A DNA stretch of 60,716 bases from a virus. The stretch covers positions 1-60,716 of IMG/VR virus record IMGVR_UViG_3300010392_000328; one strand, given 5' to 3'. The position numbers were made by a program, and so were the translations under genes. Shown piece by piece: positions 46,054 to 57,416 of the stretch (within the stretch, counting starts at the first letter, position 1; each line of letters begins with the position of its first letter). The notes under the pieces were generated by a model. It did no database searches, was not told the origin of the DNA, and saw only the letters and a list, made by a program, of their open reading frames with translations.

Positions 46054-47553
46054 TTAAAATTCATCAGTGGCTAAGGGAGGCTCTTCTTTCCTCTCTTCTT
46101 CCATTTGTTCTTTCATAGTATTTATGTCTTCTTCGCTCATTTTGAGGATTTCTTTGCGGACCCATTCTTTAGAGAAATATACACCTACATGTTCTTCTAT
46201 ATCTCTAAGCGAATTGATTCTTTCTCTCAACACTTCGGCTTCTTTTAATTCTTCAAAGAAGTTGTCTTTATTGAAGCGATATCTAAGACGATTCTGTATA
46301 TGGTCCCAATCCTCTGGCGATATTATACCCTTTAAGATAAGTTGCTTCTCAAGGAGTTTGTCAAACAGAACAGAGAATTTCGAACGTAAACGCCTAATAA
46401 ATTTGGCGAATTTAACTTCATCTCTCGAAATTTCGGATGCCCTTCCCAATGAGAACATGGCGTCGTTATCTATTCTGGAAGTAGGTACGTTGAGAGACTT
46501 ATACAATTTTCGCTGAAAGAAAGCGAGATTATCGTTATCGCCAAGTCCCGTACCTGCAGGCAACGTATCTATTTCTGTACCTCTACTGCCTTCTCTACGC
46601 GGAAACCAGAAGTCTTCAGTCATAGTCATCATTTTGCGATCGTCTCTGGTTTCGCCTGTGGTGACGTCATACACTAATTTGTTCTTGTGACGGACCATCA
46701 TTTCGTGCAAATATTGCTCAGCGCGAGCTTTAGGTAAGTTACCCACATCTATATAGAATACTCTGCGCTCGGGTGCTCGCGTCAATGTATATATGACAGT
46801 AGCATCTTCCAACATTCTAAGCTGGTTCAGAGGTTTTATTGCTTTATGTAAATACGACAAAATAGCAGTGTTGTTCTCATTCAACACCCCCGACGTAACC
46901 CTAGCTATAGAATCTTTAGCTATACGATATCCAGAAACAGACGCAGTTGAACTAGCAACAGCATTTTGGAACCCTAGTTCCGAATACATGTAATATTCGT
47001 TTTTTAACTTTTTAAGTCTAATTCCCGATTTGTCGAATTCCCTATCGTCGACTTCTCTGATAAGGCGTATTTTTCTAGGATCTAAATACCTTAACTCTTT
47101 GATGCCTTCTCTGGGGTTTTCTTCGTCCACCATGATATGGTAGTTGAGACGACCATCGACATACCATTTACTAAATATGTCATATGCGTTATTAGAAAAG
47201 TCAAGTAAAGAAAGTATGTTTTGGAACTCTTCCGATATCTTTTCCTTAACTTTATCAGAGTAGTCTATTTCATCACAAACAACATCAACGACAGTATTGT
47301 CTTCACCTACGTTTATAGCGTCGTTGACAATATCTTCTACAGCTATGTTTATTTCTGGCTCCATAGCCATTTTTCTATATCGCGTAACAAGTTCTGCCTC
47401 TGTTGCGGCAGATCCTTCCATGTCGAGCATGGTGCCGTAGGCGCCACCTAACGCGCCCCCGACAGTAACAGCACCTTCTTCGTTAGTAGGTTCTGCGAAA
47501 GACACTAATTCTTTCGCAGACTCTCTTTTTATCTCAAACCCAAAAAGCTTCAT
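46054..47553 (-). CDS. 20: Portal vertex protein (gp20)
   Basis: 499 aa, the T4-type portal. Recognisable blocks: MAMEPEINIAVEDIVNDAI (about 62-80), ELRYLDPRKIRLIREV, TLTRAPERRVFYIDVGNLPK, and the conserved FWFPRREGSRGTEIDTLPAG (about 316-335), widely used as a marine myovirus marker. Twelve copies form the DNA channel and dock the terminase gp17. It starts directly after gp19. Confidence 0.96.
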   Translation of the reverse strand: MKLFGFEIKRESAKELVSFAEPTNEEGAVTVGGALGGAYGTMLDMEGSAATEAELVTRYRKMAMEPEINIAVEDIVNDAINVGEDNTVVDVVCDEIDYSDKVKEKISEEFQNILSLLDFSNNAYDIFSKWYVDGRLNYHIMVDEENPREGIKELRYLDPRKIRLIREVDDREFDKSGIRLKKLKNEYYMYSELGFQNAVASSTASVSGYRIAKDSIARVTSGVLNENNTAILSYLHKAIKPLNQLRMLEDATVIYTLTRAPERRVFYIDVGNLPKARAEQYLHEMMVRHKNKLVYDVTTGETRDDRKMMTMTEDFWFPRREGSRGTEIDTLPAGTGLGDNDNLAFFQRKLYKSLNVPTSRIDNDAMFSLGRASEISRDEVKFAKFIRRLRSKFSVLFDKLLEKQLILKGIISPEDWDHIQNRLRYRFNKDNFFEELKEAEVLRERINSLRDIEEHVGVYFSKEWVRKEILKMSEEDINTMKEQMEEERKEEPPLATDEF

Positions 47554-47570
47554 AAATATACCTTACCTGT

Positions 47571-48122
47571 TTAGCTAGTAGAAGTGCCGGTTCTTCCGCC
47601 AGATACTCTCCAGTAATCATACTGGAATGTTACTGTAAATTCCGATACAGTATCTGTGGTCTCCCAGTTAAGATCTATGTTGGAAATCTCTGTGGGGAAC
47701 AACCCATCAAAGGTATATTCTCTTAGAACACCACCGTCTTTAGAATACTGGAAAACTTGCGCTTGCGACTTGTACTCTGCCGGCGATGCGGTTCCGAATT
47801 CTATTAGGTTGCCTTCGTGAGTGTTGATGGCGTTCATCCAAGATTCCATAGCATTTCTTACTAGGAAATCTTCATCGTTTATTACGGTGATCGTCCAGGG
47901 CTCGTCAAAGTTCCTGTCACCTGCTAGCTTTATTTTTCTTCCGAAATAAGGCACCGATATCATACCTGTTGTAGAACTAGGTATAGAAGAAGCCTTAGCC
48001 ATAAACGGCACTTTCAAGTCTGCAGCAGCGTCTACAGGGTTAGTTATCGAAACTTGGAAAAGGGACGGCCTAGCGCCCCCTCCTGTTAATGCCGATCTAA
48101 ATTCGTTTATAGAAAAGCTCAT
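47571..48122 (-). CDS. 19: Tail tube protein (gp19)
   Basis: 183 aa, of the T4 gp19 family: N-terminal RPSLFQVSITNP, a central FDEPWTITVINDEDFLVRNA, and the C-terminal EFTVTFQYDYWRVS. Hexameric rings form the inner tube inside the sheath. Late-like box at 48141. Confidence 0.95.
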   Translation of the reverse strand: MSFSINEFRSALTGGGARPSLFQVSITNPVDAAADLKVPFMAKASSIPSSTTGMISVPYFGRKIKLAGDRNFDEPWTITVINDEDFLVRNAMESWMNAINTHEGNLIEFGTASPAEYKSQAQVFQYSKDGGVLREYTFDGLFPTEISNIDLNWETTDTVSEFTVTFQYDYWRVSGGRTGTSTS

Positions 48123-48140
48123 TTGTTTACTCCTTTTTAG

Positions 48141-48148
48141 TATTTATT
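48141..48148 (-). promoter_or_regulatory. Late-like box for gene 19
   Basis: AATAAATA on the minus strand (one mismatch to TATAAATA), 19 bases upstream of the gp19 start, overlapping the gp18 stop. Confidence 0.45.
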
Positions 48149-49976
48149 AAAGGTTTTGACCGACGATTTCGTCAAATTGTACGCCGGTTCTTGTAGCAAC
48201 AAACACTAGATCGATATAATTTATTGAACGAGCAGGCTTGATGAACAAATTAGCTCTAAATGTGTTAGCATCGACGACGTCTGGCGTGTTTACTGTAGAA
48301 TCAGATACAACCCTGAAGTCGTATATGCCTCTCTTACCTTGTATGTCTCTCAAGTAAGGCTCTACCATGTTCTTAAACTGGGACTGAGTGAACTCGTCGT
48401 TGAAATCGAACAAGAAGTATTTGGAAGTAGTTGCTATTGCCTTTTCTACAGTTATGAACAATCTACGCACATTGATCCTACTAAATGCCGACGATTCGAT
48501 ACCTAACGCAGTCTTGTCGCCAAACAATAGAGTTCCGTGACCAGGCTGGGTTATTACAGAGTTGACGTTCAAACCATAAAGCTCATCTCTGTGTGCTTTA
48601 GGTGGATTATATGCTAGTTTAATAACATTCTTTATCACGCCGCGCTTATAACCAGCAGGTGACTCCCAAGGCTGTATTCTAGCAGAAGTGCCAGCAATAT
48701 CGCCATTCATCGGAACCCAACGATACTTGTCGTTGTATTTGTCGTATCTGTATTTGTATCCAGAGTCTATAAATGCATATGAAGAAGCGTTTATAGATCC
48801 CGCAAATGTCTTAATAGCAGATAGTTTATCGTTAGCTGTGCTAGGAGATACGCTATCAGTTAAGGCAGGCGAAACAAATACCATGCAGTCTTTTCTTGTC
48901 TCGCATATATTGTCTATGATGTAGTTAGCAACGCCCGTGTCGTTAGCACCACCTAGTGCCTTACCTTGTAGCAAGAACGCAATGTCTACTTCATCGGCAT
49001 TTTTGTACAAATCATAGCCTTGAGCAATAGCACCGAAAGAAACAACCGTTTCTGTTCTTTCGCCCTTACCATCTAAACCACCAGTTAAAGACTGGTAGCT
49101 GACAGTATCTCCGGATGCATCTACATCGGCGGAACCTGCTGTTATAAACGAAGATCTAGATTCGATAACGTCTTTGTAATATAAGCTAGTGCCGTCGTCT
49201 GCCTTTACAGATGTCGATGTGGATACGTTTTCAAATACCTCCAGGACAGTCCCCGCTTCTCCAGAAAAACTACCATCTTCGTCGATAACAGCGATGTGGA
49301 ATCTGTTTGTATCGGGTGCGCTGCTAACAGTTGAGTTATACGCCCACAATCTCTCGATGGAAACATCTGCGAAGCTATCGGCAGTTAAGCTGAATCGGTT
49401 GTTAGCAGTAACGCTATATGTGGTTGTGTTCACATCAACGACCGTCTCAGATATACCTTCAACTTTAATGTCTTGATAGCCTATTGTATTATTGCCTATC
49501 CTTAAAATATCACCAGCAACGATATCGAAATCAGGGTCGCTAGAGAATTCTAATGATGTGGATCCAAATGTTATAGAGCCCGTAGCGTTGCCTACAGTAG
49601 CTAAGGTTTCCCTGTAAGATGTAGGGCCTGTAACAACCGAAACCATAAGCGAGTTGCCTATTTCTCCAGGATACAAAGCATCGAATGTACTGTCAGAAAC
49701 AGAAGCTGTGTTTGCGTCTTCTGCTACTCTTGTAACGTATAGAGCATTAGAGTACGATAGGAAATCTGCTGCGGTAAAAAATGTTTCGAAATTAAAGTCG
49801 GACGGCTTACCAAACCTTTCGACTAGATTTGTTTCTGACGTTACAAGTGTTCTTTCACCAACAGGTCCCCAGTGGAAAACCCCGGCTATGGCTGCAACGG
49901 TCGAAGAAACTGTCGGGATAGATGCTGTCGCATCCACCTCACGGACCGTTACGGCCGGACTTACTGAAAATGCCAT
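48147..49976 (-). CDS. 18: Tail sheath protein (gp18)
   Basis: 609 aa from the ATG at 49976, which has AAGGAG upstream; the ATG 15 bases earlier would put that site inside the gene. N-terminal SPAVTVREVDATASIPTVSS, a central GVANYIIDNICETRKDCMVF, and C-terminal FIKPARSINYIDLVFVATRT define the contractile sheath family. It contracts during injection. Confidence 0.96.
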   Translation of the reverse strand: MAFSVSPAVTVREVDATASIPTVSSTVAAIAGVFHWGPVGERTLVTSETNLVERFGKPSDFNFETFFTAADFLSYSNALYVTRVAEDANTASVSDSTFDALYPGEIGNSLMVSVVTGPTSYRETLATVGNATGSITFGSTSLEFSSDPDFDIVAGDILRIGNNTIGYQDIKVEGISETVVDVNTTTYSVTANNRFSLTADSFADVSIERLWAYNSTVSSAPDTNRFHIAVIDEDGSFSGEAGTVLEVFENVSTSTSVKADDGTSLYYKDVIESRSSFITAGSADVDASGDTVSYQSLTGGLDGKGERTETVVSFGAIAQGYDLYKNADEVDIAFLLQGKALGGANDTGVANYIIDNICETRKDCMVFVSPALTDSVSPSTANDKLSAIKTFAGSINASSYAFIDSGYKYRYDKYNDKYRWVPMNGDIAGTSARIQPWESPAGYKRGVIKNVIKLAYNPPKAHRDELYGLNVNSVITQPGHGTLLFGDKTALGIESSAFSRINVRRLFITVEKAIATTSKYFLFDFNDEFTQSQFKNMVEPYLRDIQGKRGIYDFRVVSDSTVNTPDVVDANTFRANLFIKPARSINYIDLVFVATRTGVQFDEIVGQNL

Positions 49977-50020
49977 GTTTTTCTCCTTCAAATAATAAGT
50001 AGCGTGTTATTCATTCTTAT

Positions 50021-50028
50021 TATTTATA
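50021..50028 (-). promoter_or_regulatory. T4-type late promoter for gene 18
   Basis: Exact TATAAATA on the minus strand, 45 bases before the gp18 start. Confidence 0.72.
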
Positions 50029-50033
50029 ATATT

Positions 50034-51629
<1,596 letters not shown>

Positions 51630-51632
51630 TCA

Positions 51633-52031
51633 TTATTTATCAGTTTCGCCTTTGAGCATTTTCAACACATCAGCAGTAGACATAACTAAATTATTATTTG
51701 TGACGTTAGTCACAGAATCTGGTTCTGTTTTTGATAAATTATGTTTCTTCATAGAAGTATCGACATAATCCTTATTCGCTTTGAGCATAGTTTTCATAAG
51801 AGTTGCTAAAACTTCAAATGCCCTCGGGCTTTCGGATTGTTTCGCAAGCAAAGACATTTCTTCAATCGCGTCTTTGCCTGTTTCCATAACATCTTTTATG
51901 TTATTTTTAGCAAGCTGAAGATCTTCTTCTGTGGTTTCGGTAGTCGGCAACACCACAACTTCGGTGTCTCTTTTTTCTTCGACCTCAACTAAAGGTCTCA
52001 TCCCCAAAGCATCATCAATCTCTTTACTCAT
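51633..52031 (-). CDS. 16: Terminase small subunit (gp16)
   Basis: 132 aa, the T4 gp16 type: acidic N-terminus, central coiled coil (DLQLAKNNIKDVMETGKDAI and ALxTLMKTMLKANKDYVDT), and a short C-terminal NNNLVMSTADVLKMLKG motif. It forms a ring that selects DNA and regulates gp17. It overlaps gp15 by 4 bases. Confidence 0.9.
   Translation of the reverse strand: MSKEIDDALGMRPLVEVEEKRDTEVVVLPTTETTEEDLQLAKNNIKDVMETGKDAIEEMSLLAKQSESPRAFEVLATLMKTMLKANKDYVDTSMKKHNLSKTEPDSVTNVTNNNLVMSTADVLKMLKGETDK
51634..51641 (-). promoter_or_regulatory. Late-like box for gene 17
   Basis: GATAAATA on the minus strand, overlapping the gp16 stop, 17 bases before the gp17 start. One mismatch to the late consensus. 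Confidence 0.4.
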
Positions 52032-52834
52032 GATTCGTTATCCCCTATATAGGTTATGAAGCCCCAATCGTCATCTATATCTATGTTTGTCCAATCTATA
52101 GAGTCAGATATAGAAGATGTAGGCTCACCATTAGCTGTCAAGCCGGGCCTAGCAACAACATTCTCGGTGTATTCTGTGCTGTCCATACTTTCAAATATAT
52201 GAGTATCTACAAATTTTATGTATTTCTTTTCTTGGACAGGACCAAAGAAACTTGCCTTCATCGTAAAGTTTAGGGTCCACATGATAGAGCGCCTAGTAAC
52301 AAAATCGGATTCGTAAACATCCTCAGTAGATACGCTATTCAATATCACGGGCACATCTACAGGATTGTACCCACTTATCATTTCTACAGAAGCCGTTAGA
52401 TCCGGTGAGAAGAAAGGCAATATCTGCTCTATTATCTGGACACCGTCTTCCGCATATTTTGTCATTATATAAAGACTAAATTCTATATTGTACGGCGTGG
52501 GCGAATACAATACATGAGCAGAAGACCCCGAGTATTTCTTATCCACATAATTCAAAGAAGACAATTTTCTTTGTCCGTCGTAAGACATGCCGGTTATTTC
52601 GAAAGACATTCTAGGTAACGTTATGGCAGATTTTTGAGATAACTCTGGGTCTTGTGTTATCCTAGCTAAGAATTTCTGGTAAGGGCCGTAAGAAATAGGC
52701 ACCAGCAATCTTTGTTGTTCAGTCCCTGCGTTATCGTCTCTTATTATCGAAATTTCGTTAAAAAGAGTACCGAATACAGCTATATATTTCTTTGTGGATT
52801 CGTTATAAAAATGAGATGCTATAGGCATTACCAT
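52028..52834 (-). CDS. 15: Proximal tail sheath stabiliser (gp15)
   Basis: 268 aa. ASHFYNESTKKYIAVFGTLF and DNAGTEQQRLLVPISYGPYQ match the T4 gp15 family start. LARITQDPELSQKSAITLPR and PYNIEFSLYIMTKYAEDGVQ follow in order. It caps the tail and joins it to the neck. The start overlaps gp14 by a few bases. Confidence 0.92.
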   Translation of the reverse strand: MVMPIASHFYNESTKKYIAVFGTLFNEISIIRDDNAGTEQQRLLVPISYGPYQKFLARITQDPELSQKSAITLPRMSFEITGMSYDGQRKLSSLNYVDKKYSGSSAHVLYSPTPYNIEFSLYIMTKYAEDGVQIIEQILPFFSPDLTASVEMISGYNPVDVPVILNSVSTEDVYESDFVTRRSIMWTLNFTMKASFFGPVQEKKYIKFVDTHIFESMDSTEYTENVVARPGLTANGEPTSSISDSIDWTNIDIDDDWGFITYIGDNES

Positions 52835-53490
52835 TTACCTCCTTCACTAAACGGATTCGTTTCCGACCAATCCAATATTTCGTCCGCTTCGGTTTGGAGC
52901 TCCAAATTATCAGATATAACATCTATATCATCTAATTCTTCTATGGTGGTAGGTGTGCTAGGATCTATACCATCAAACATTGTGTCTATCTCAGATATTC
53001 CTGTTGAGAAGACCTCTCCGGAATATTCCAACAATTCGCACCTTAAATCGTATGTCTGCAAAGCACCCAACTGGTAGAATATTGCCTCATGCTCGGCGTG
53101 CATGATTTTAAATATTTTACCGTTCAAAGGCAAGTAAATCATATCCCCTTCATTGGGTCTGGCTTGCGCTATATTGGTTCCTATTTCTGTATCGAAAACT
53201 TTATTAGCAACGGTTAATGTCATACTGTCCCTAATCTGTAATCCGAATTTAGAAAGAAAGTCGCCTTCGCCTTCGAAAGAATCCACATTCTTAACATACA
53301 TTTCTATAAGATACGCAGAATCGAAAGAAGATAGGGAGTCCTCATGTAAGATACTATCTACCGAATTCAATGTCCTCGGCATATAATAAACATCTATACC
53401 GTGGATTCGTATCGACTCTATAATCAGATCTTCGACCAATCCCTGTTCCGAACTAGAACCATAATTATTAAAATAAGAATTTTTTGCCAT
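52828..53490 (-). CDS. 14: Neck protein (gp14)
   Basis: 220 aa. VEDLIIESIRIHGIDVYYMP and a central FGLQIRDSMTLTVANKVFDT are characteristic of gp14, with GDMIYLPLNGKIFKIMHAEH downstream. It forms the neck with gp13; a gp13 gene is not visible in this window. Confidence 0.92.
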   Translation of the reverse strand: MAKNSYFNNYGSSSEQGLVEDLIIESIRIHGIDVYYMPRTLNSVDSILHEDSLSSFDSAYLIEMYVKNVDSFEGEGDFLSKFGLQIRDSMTLTVANKVFDTEIGTNIAQARPNEGDMIYLPLNGKIFKIMHAEHEAIFYQLGALQTYDLRCELLEYSGEVFSTGISEIDTMFDGIDPSTPTTIEELDDIDVISDNLELQTEADEILDWSETNPFSEGGKW

Positions 53491-53493
53491 GAG

Positions 53494-53811
53494 TTACGCT
53501 ATCTCATCTATAATCTTTATTTTGATATAACCACCATTAGGGAATGTCTCGATAGTACCACCAGGATAAGTCACTTGGAATTCTCCAAGATTTAGACCAG
53601 ATCTAGACGTATCCCCAGCTACCCAATCATATTTTACGATGCCACTGTTAGCGCTCAATATACCCGCGTTAGCATTCACCATAATAGTCCCATCTTCGTG
53701 TTTCATATGAAATTCTACAGAAGCTGCGGTTAAATCTATTGCTGTGTTTGATGCATCTGTTAATGTCGCCCTTATGCTTGGCGATGTGTCATTCTGTTTT
53801 ATTGTAAACAT
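53494..53811 (-). CDS. BppU-N-like structural protein
   Basis: 105 aa. FTIKQNDTSPSIRATLTDAS, VEFHMKHEDGT and GEFQVTYPGGTIETFPNGGY are typical of the N-terminal domain found in Siphoviridae baseplate protein BppU and similar tail or neck appendage proteins. It is beta-sandwich-like. It lies next to the neck genes; a virion appendage role is likely. Confidence 0.72.
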   Translation of the reverse strand: MFTIKQNDTSPSIRATLTDASNTAIDLTAASVEFHMKHEDGTIMVNANAGILSANSGIVKYDWVAGDTSRSGLNLGEFQVTYPGGTIETFPNGGYIKIKIIDEIA

Positions 53812-53829
53812 AAATATCTCCTTTATTGG

Positions 53830-53837
53830 TATTTATG
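53830..53837 (-). promoter_or_regulatory. Late-like box
   Basis: CATAAATA on the minus strand, overlapping the stop of the 53833 gene and 19 bases before the 53811 start. One mismatch to TATAAATA. Confidence 0.4.
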
Positions 53838-55080
53838 CGACTTCAAGGAATTCTGACGCTACACCGGGAGGAGATAACGTATCATTTTCTCCATCGTATA
53901 ATATGACATGATTGCCGCCAGATATGTATAAATTAGCTCTGTTAGACGAGTCTGCTTCTATACTAACATACCTAGTCCTGTCTAGGGATAGTGGCCCATA
54001 ATCAACATCACCCACAACAGGGTTTTGACTCTCGACACCATTCGCGAACAATATGTGGTTTTGTTCGAGTGTCGAATTAGTTATAGAAACGATACCCGAG
54101 TCTACATCATCCATCAATATGATGTGGTTTGAAGTTATCGAAGAAGTGGATACGGCCGGGTTTTGGGATTCTACGGAATCTAAGAATATTACTTCGCCTA
54201 CACCAAATACCGCACTACCCACTTGGGTTGCTTGCGTCTCTAATGAATTCGCATATAAAATATGGTTTGATACTATGTCTACAGTATCTACATGAGTGTC
54301 GGTAGCGTCAACATTACCGCCATTTATGTTGTGCGTTTGTTCTAATGTCGGGGAAGTGATCGATACATTACCGGCAATGACATCATCACAAGACACAACT
54401 CCCGACTGGCCGATAGTTGCTGATTCTACTACAGGGTTGTCTGTATCGACACCAGAAGAATTAATGTTGTGTATCTGAGAAATATTGTTTTCAGAAACTA
54501 GAGTAGCACTCGAAGTTACCGAATTCGCAGTCAGTATATATTCGCTTAGGACAATAACATTATCGACATTCGGTGTTCCGCTTTGGACGCCATCGGCACC
54601 TAAAATATGTCTCTGGTCGATAGAAGCCTGGGAAATTGCTGGCGGCGAAGAAGTTACCTCTTCAGCGTAAATAACGCCTGCTTCGAATATTGTAGCATCG
54701 CCAACTAAAGTATTTTCGGTGGCTATGTCTGCACACTGTAAGGTATGGTTTTGCGTTATTGTAGAATCGGTCACGACCGGAGATTCGGACGTCACATCAC
54801 CAATATCTGGCGTGTGGGTTAGAGACACATCAATTGTAGATATATTAGGCGCAGGTGTCACTACATTGTTGACCGACATAGTATGGGTTTGTACTATCGC
54901 CGAAGCGTCGACGGTAGTGACACCAGATGATACGCTATCTACATCGAAAGTGTGTTCTTGTACTAGACTAAGATTGCCTATTAAAGGTTGACTAGACGTG
55001 AAACTTTGCGCCGAGAGTTCTACTAATGTCTCGGCTGAAGACGCTAATGGTGTTGAAGCTAGGGTCGAAAATCCTAACAT
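53833..55080 (-). CDS. Repeat-rich fiber-like structural protein
   Basis: 415 aa. From about 25 to 360 it consists of imperfect repeats of roughly 20 residues with the pattern T-Q-N-H-T/I-L-x-A-x-x-V-x-S-x-x-P-x-V-x (for example ITQNHTLQCADIATENTLVG and LEQNHILFANGVESQNPVVG). This suggests a beta-helical or trimeric shaft. The N-terminus (MLGFSTLASTPLASSAETLV) resembles virion proteins of marine phages. The C-terminal 45 residues are non-repetitive. It is likely a neck or tail appendage; I know no named family. Confidence 0.7.
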   Translation of the reverse strand: MLGFSTLASTPLASSAETLVELSAQSFTSSQPLIGNLSLVQEHTFDVDSVSSGVTTVDASAIVQTHTMSVNNVVTPAPNISTIDVSLTHTPDIGDVTSESPVVTDSTITQNHTLQCADIATENTLVGDATIFEAGVIYAEEVTSSPPAISQASIDQRHILGADGVQSGTPNVDNVIVLSEYILTANSVTSSATLVSENNISQIHNINSSGVDTDNPVVESATIGQSGVVSCDDVIAGNVSITSPTLEQTHNINGGNVDATDTHVDTVDIVSNHILYANSLETQATQVGSAVFGVGEVIFLDSVESQNPAVSTSSITSNHIILMDDVDSGIVSITNSTLEQNHILFANGVESQNPVVGDVDYGPLSLDRTRYVSIEADSSNRANLYISGGNHVILYDGENDTLSPPGVASEFLEVA

Positions 55081-55151
55081 ATGTGTCCGTTCCCTCTAGT
55101 CAGGTACATCCGGGGCGTTTGCTATATACCACAAACGCCCTAGAGTTTATC

Positions 55152-55159
55152 TATTTATG
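55152..55159 (-). promoter_or_regulatory. Late-like box
   Basis: CATAAATA on the minus strand at the end of the 55155 gene, 72 bases before the start at 55080. One mismatch. Confidence 0.35.
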
Positions 55160-55523
55160 CAGGGTCAGGTATTCCTACGGTAAATGATCCTAACGCGAAA
55201 CTATTACCGTCTGTGACAGGTTGACTCGCGGTCAATGAACCTGTTACCATTAGAACCGTGCTGTTAGCAACAGCAAAGAATGCCGCGTTTGCCGATGCAG
55301 TCACCGCACCGTTCGCGGCACCTATAGTTAATTCTCTACCTCCGCCCGATCTATCCGAAGGGCCGGTGAATTGTAGAGTTGTATTAGATGCACCCAATGT
55401 TATCGAAGTATTAGATAAATCACCTATAGTGGTGGGTTCTGTGTTGCATATGTATATGGTGTCCGCATTGTTAGCGATGATATTTAGAGCCCCGTCAAGG
55501 ACTTCATCTGAAAGCCATGCCAT
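55155..55523 (-). CDS. Small structural protein
   Basis: 122 aa. MAWLSDEVLDGALNIIANNA, YICNTEPT, and a Gly/Asn/Thr-rich beta region (RELTIGAANGAVTASANAAF). Small proteins with this start are common beside fiber genes in marine T4-like phages. A virion appendage is likely. Late promoter at 55553. Confidence 0.68.
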   Translation of the reverse strand: MAWLSDEVLDGALNIIANNADTIYICNTEPTTIGDLSNTSITLGASNTTLQFTGPSDRSGGGRELTIGAANGAVTASANAAFFAVANSTVLMVTGSLTASQPVTDGNSFALGSFTVGIPDPA

Positions 55524-55552
55524 GTTTTTCTCCTTTCGAAAATCGTTTTATT

Positions 55553-55560
55553 TATTTATA
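55553..55560 (-). promoter_or_regulatory. T4-type late promoter
   Basis: Exact TATAAATA on the minus strand, 29 bases before the 55523 start. Confidence 0.65.
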
Positions 55561-55623
55561 ACAAGAGCATTTTCGTGAATTTTAATACATAAATTTAATC
55601 CGCCGAATACGATTTTCTATGAT

Positions 55624-56867
55624 TTATAGGTTAATAGAGAAGAATTCTTCAGTTAGGTTTGCGTCTGCGCTAGTTAAGACTGCTGCTGTATCAGTTAAGA
55701 TTGCTGCTGTATCAGTTAAGAATGCTGATGTGTTAGTTAAGACTGCCGGTGCATCAGTTAAAACGCCATCTTGGTAGACTATATTACCGTAAATCCCATC
55801 ACCCAAACCATCAGGGTGAAGCTTAGCTACTAAAAAGTCATAACCCCCAGCACCGTCTGAATCAGCGTAGCTCGCTACAATGATATTATCTGAAGAGTCT
55901 ACGGTTACCTCTTGTCCAACCTCGCCCCCGTCCCACCTAACGTTTTACTCCACTGCAAAGTGCCTGAAGAGTTGTACTTAGCTACTAAAGCATCAAGACT
56001 CCCAGCACCGTCTAAGCGGTTGTACCCAACCACAATAATATTGTCTGAAGAGTCTACAGCTACTCCTCGACCAGAGTCAATGTCTGTACCGCCTAACAAT
56101 GCAATCCAGCTGCTACCAGGCGTTGTAATTGAACAAGTTATAGTAATATTACCGTCTGTGTTATTAAAAACAGTTACCGCGTCGCCCTCTGAGAACACTC
56201 CGTCCGGAATAGCGATACTACCGCCAACACCTACCTGAACATACTTTCCTACATCTCATGCCTGTAGAATATAACTCGAGGTTTTGGTTATGACCGGCGG
56301 AAGATTCAAATACCCAACAGAGTTTGTGCCATCTACAGTGAGTGTATTCGACGCACCACTTATAGTCTTGTTGCTAAAAGTGTCTGTACTCGACGCAGTA
56401 ACGGTCGAAGGTTCAGTAGCACCGCCTAGAACATAAACCTGCCAAGTGCTTCCGTCGTAGATAAGGTTGACAGATACGTTTCCAATATCCATAGTTAGAT
56501 CTTCAGCTACGCTCTCGATTGTAGAGCCGTTTCGAAGAACAGTAAGATTGTTTGTTGACCAGTCTGCACCATCGGATACAACAACAAGGTCACCTGCCGA
56601 GGGAGTTGCTGGCAACGTAAGCGACCAAGGACCTCCCGACGTATCGGCAATAACGCCTTCGCCGGCGGAAGCTGTGCATGTGGTGGTCTTCACTGTATAA
56701 ACAATGCCGCCTCCTCCAGATGAATCAGCAAATTCTAAATTACCTGCACCGTCAGTCTTTATTGCTTGCCCGTCAGTACCATCTACAGTAGGTAGCGTGA
56801 ATGTATCGGCAAAATCGTTTAGGTTTGTATTATCAGCAAAATTTGCTAAATCTCTAGCTTTGGTCAT
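55624..56867 (-). pseudogene. Tail-fiber gene with an in-frame TGA and a frameshift
   Basis: From ATG 56867 (MTKARDLANFADNTN) a fiber-like protein runs 203 codons to TGA 56256-56258. The same frame continues DVGKYVQVGVGGSIAIPDG, normal fiber sequence, then one beta-propeller repeat. In G5 (plus-strand C5, 55925-55929) one base is missing. Another frame then finishes a second repeat and a C-terminal VLTDTAA heptad array ending LTEEFFSINL at 55624. The repaired protein would be about 413 aa. The C-terminus is a paralogue of the intact gene at 57417 with two propeller repeats instead of six. It is decayed, or hit by two sequence errors. Confidence 0.7.
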
Positions 56868-56870
56868 TGT

Positions 56871-57401
56871 TTAGCTCCAATATTTGTCATCTCTGTAGTC
56901 TTCAGGGATAGGCACCGTCGCTTCTAAAATGTCAGACGCAGCTCTAATGGCCTTGATCTTATCCCACATAGCTTGTCCTGCTTCCCACTCTGCTTGTTCT
57001 TCCGGTGTCCAGTTTGCTTGACCCTTAGCCGCAAGCTCAGCAGCTCTAGCAGTCAAGTTTCTTTGTTTCCACTCAGGCAAGACAGCCAATACTCGAACTT
57101 GTGCTTCTTTTTTGACCTTAGCTATCATATTATCGTCATATGCTTGGATTTCTTCGGCGTCTTTTTGGCGTATTACCCAAGGCTTAGTCCAAGAACCTTC
57201 AACATTGACAAAGTCGCCCGGCTCCGCTGCTTGAGTGCGAGGATCGACTGTCGGTTTTTCGGGTGTCGTTAATGGGTATATGTCGTATTTGGCCAAAATT
57301 TCATTTGAAATTGATTTTGGAAAGGACACGTTTGGGTTGTCACGGCGTAGTTTTCCGATTGAGTAGTTCTCTGGAATGCCGTTTGTTATTTTAATATACA
57401 T
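56871..57401 (-). CDS. Fiber-locus accessory protein, possible tail-fiber chaperone
   Basis: 176 aa. N-terminal NGIPENYSIGKLRRDNPNVS and YPLTTPEKPTVDPRTQAAEP, then a helical C-terminus (AYDDNMIAKVKKEAQVRVLA; WTPEEQAEWEAGQAMWDKIK). The layout resembles small tail-fiber assembly proteins that follow fiber genes. It lies between the two propeller-fiber paralogues. Confidence 0.6.
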   Translation of the reverse strand: MYIKITNGIPENYSIGKLRRDNPNVSFPKSISNEILAKYDIYPLTTPEKPTVDPRTQAAEPGDFVNVEGSWTKPWVIRQKDAEEIQAYDDNMIAKVKKEAQVRVLAVLPEWKQRNLTARAAELAAKGQANWTPEEQAEWEAGQAMWDKIKAIRAASDILEATVPIPEDYRDDKYWS

Positions 57402-57416
57402 TTATTTTTCCTTAGT

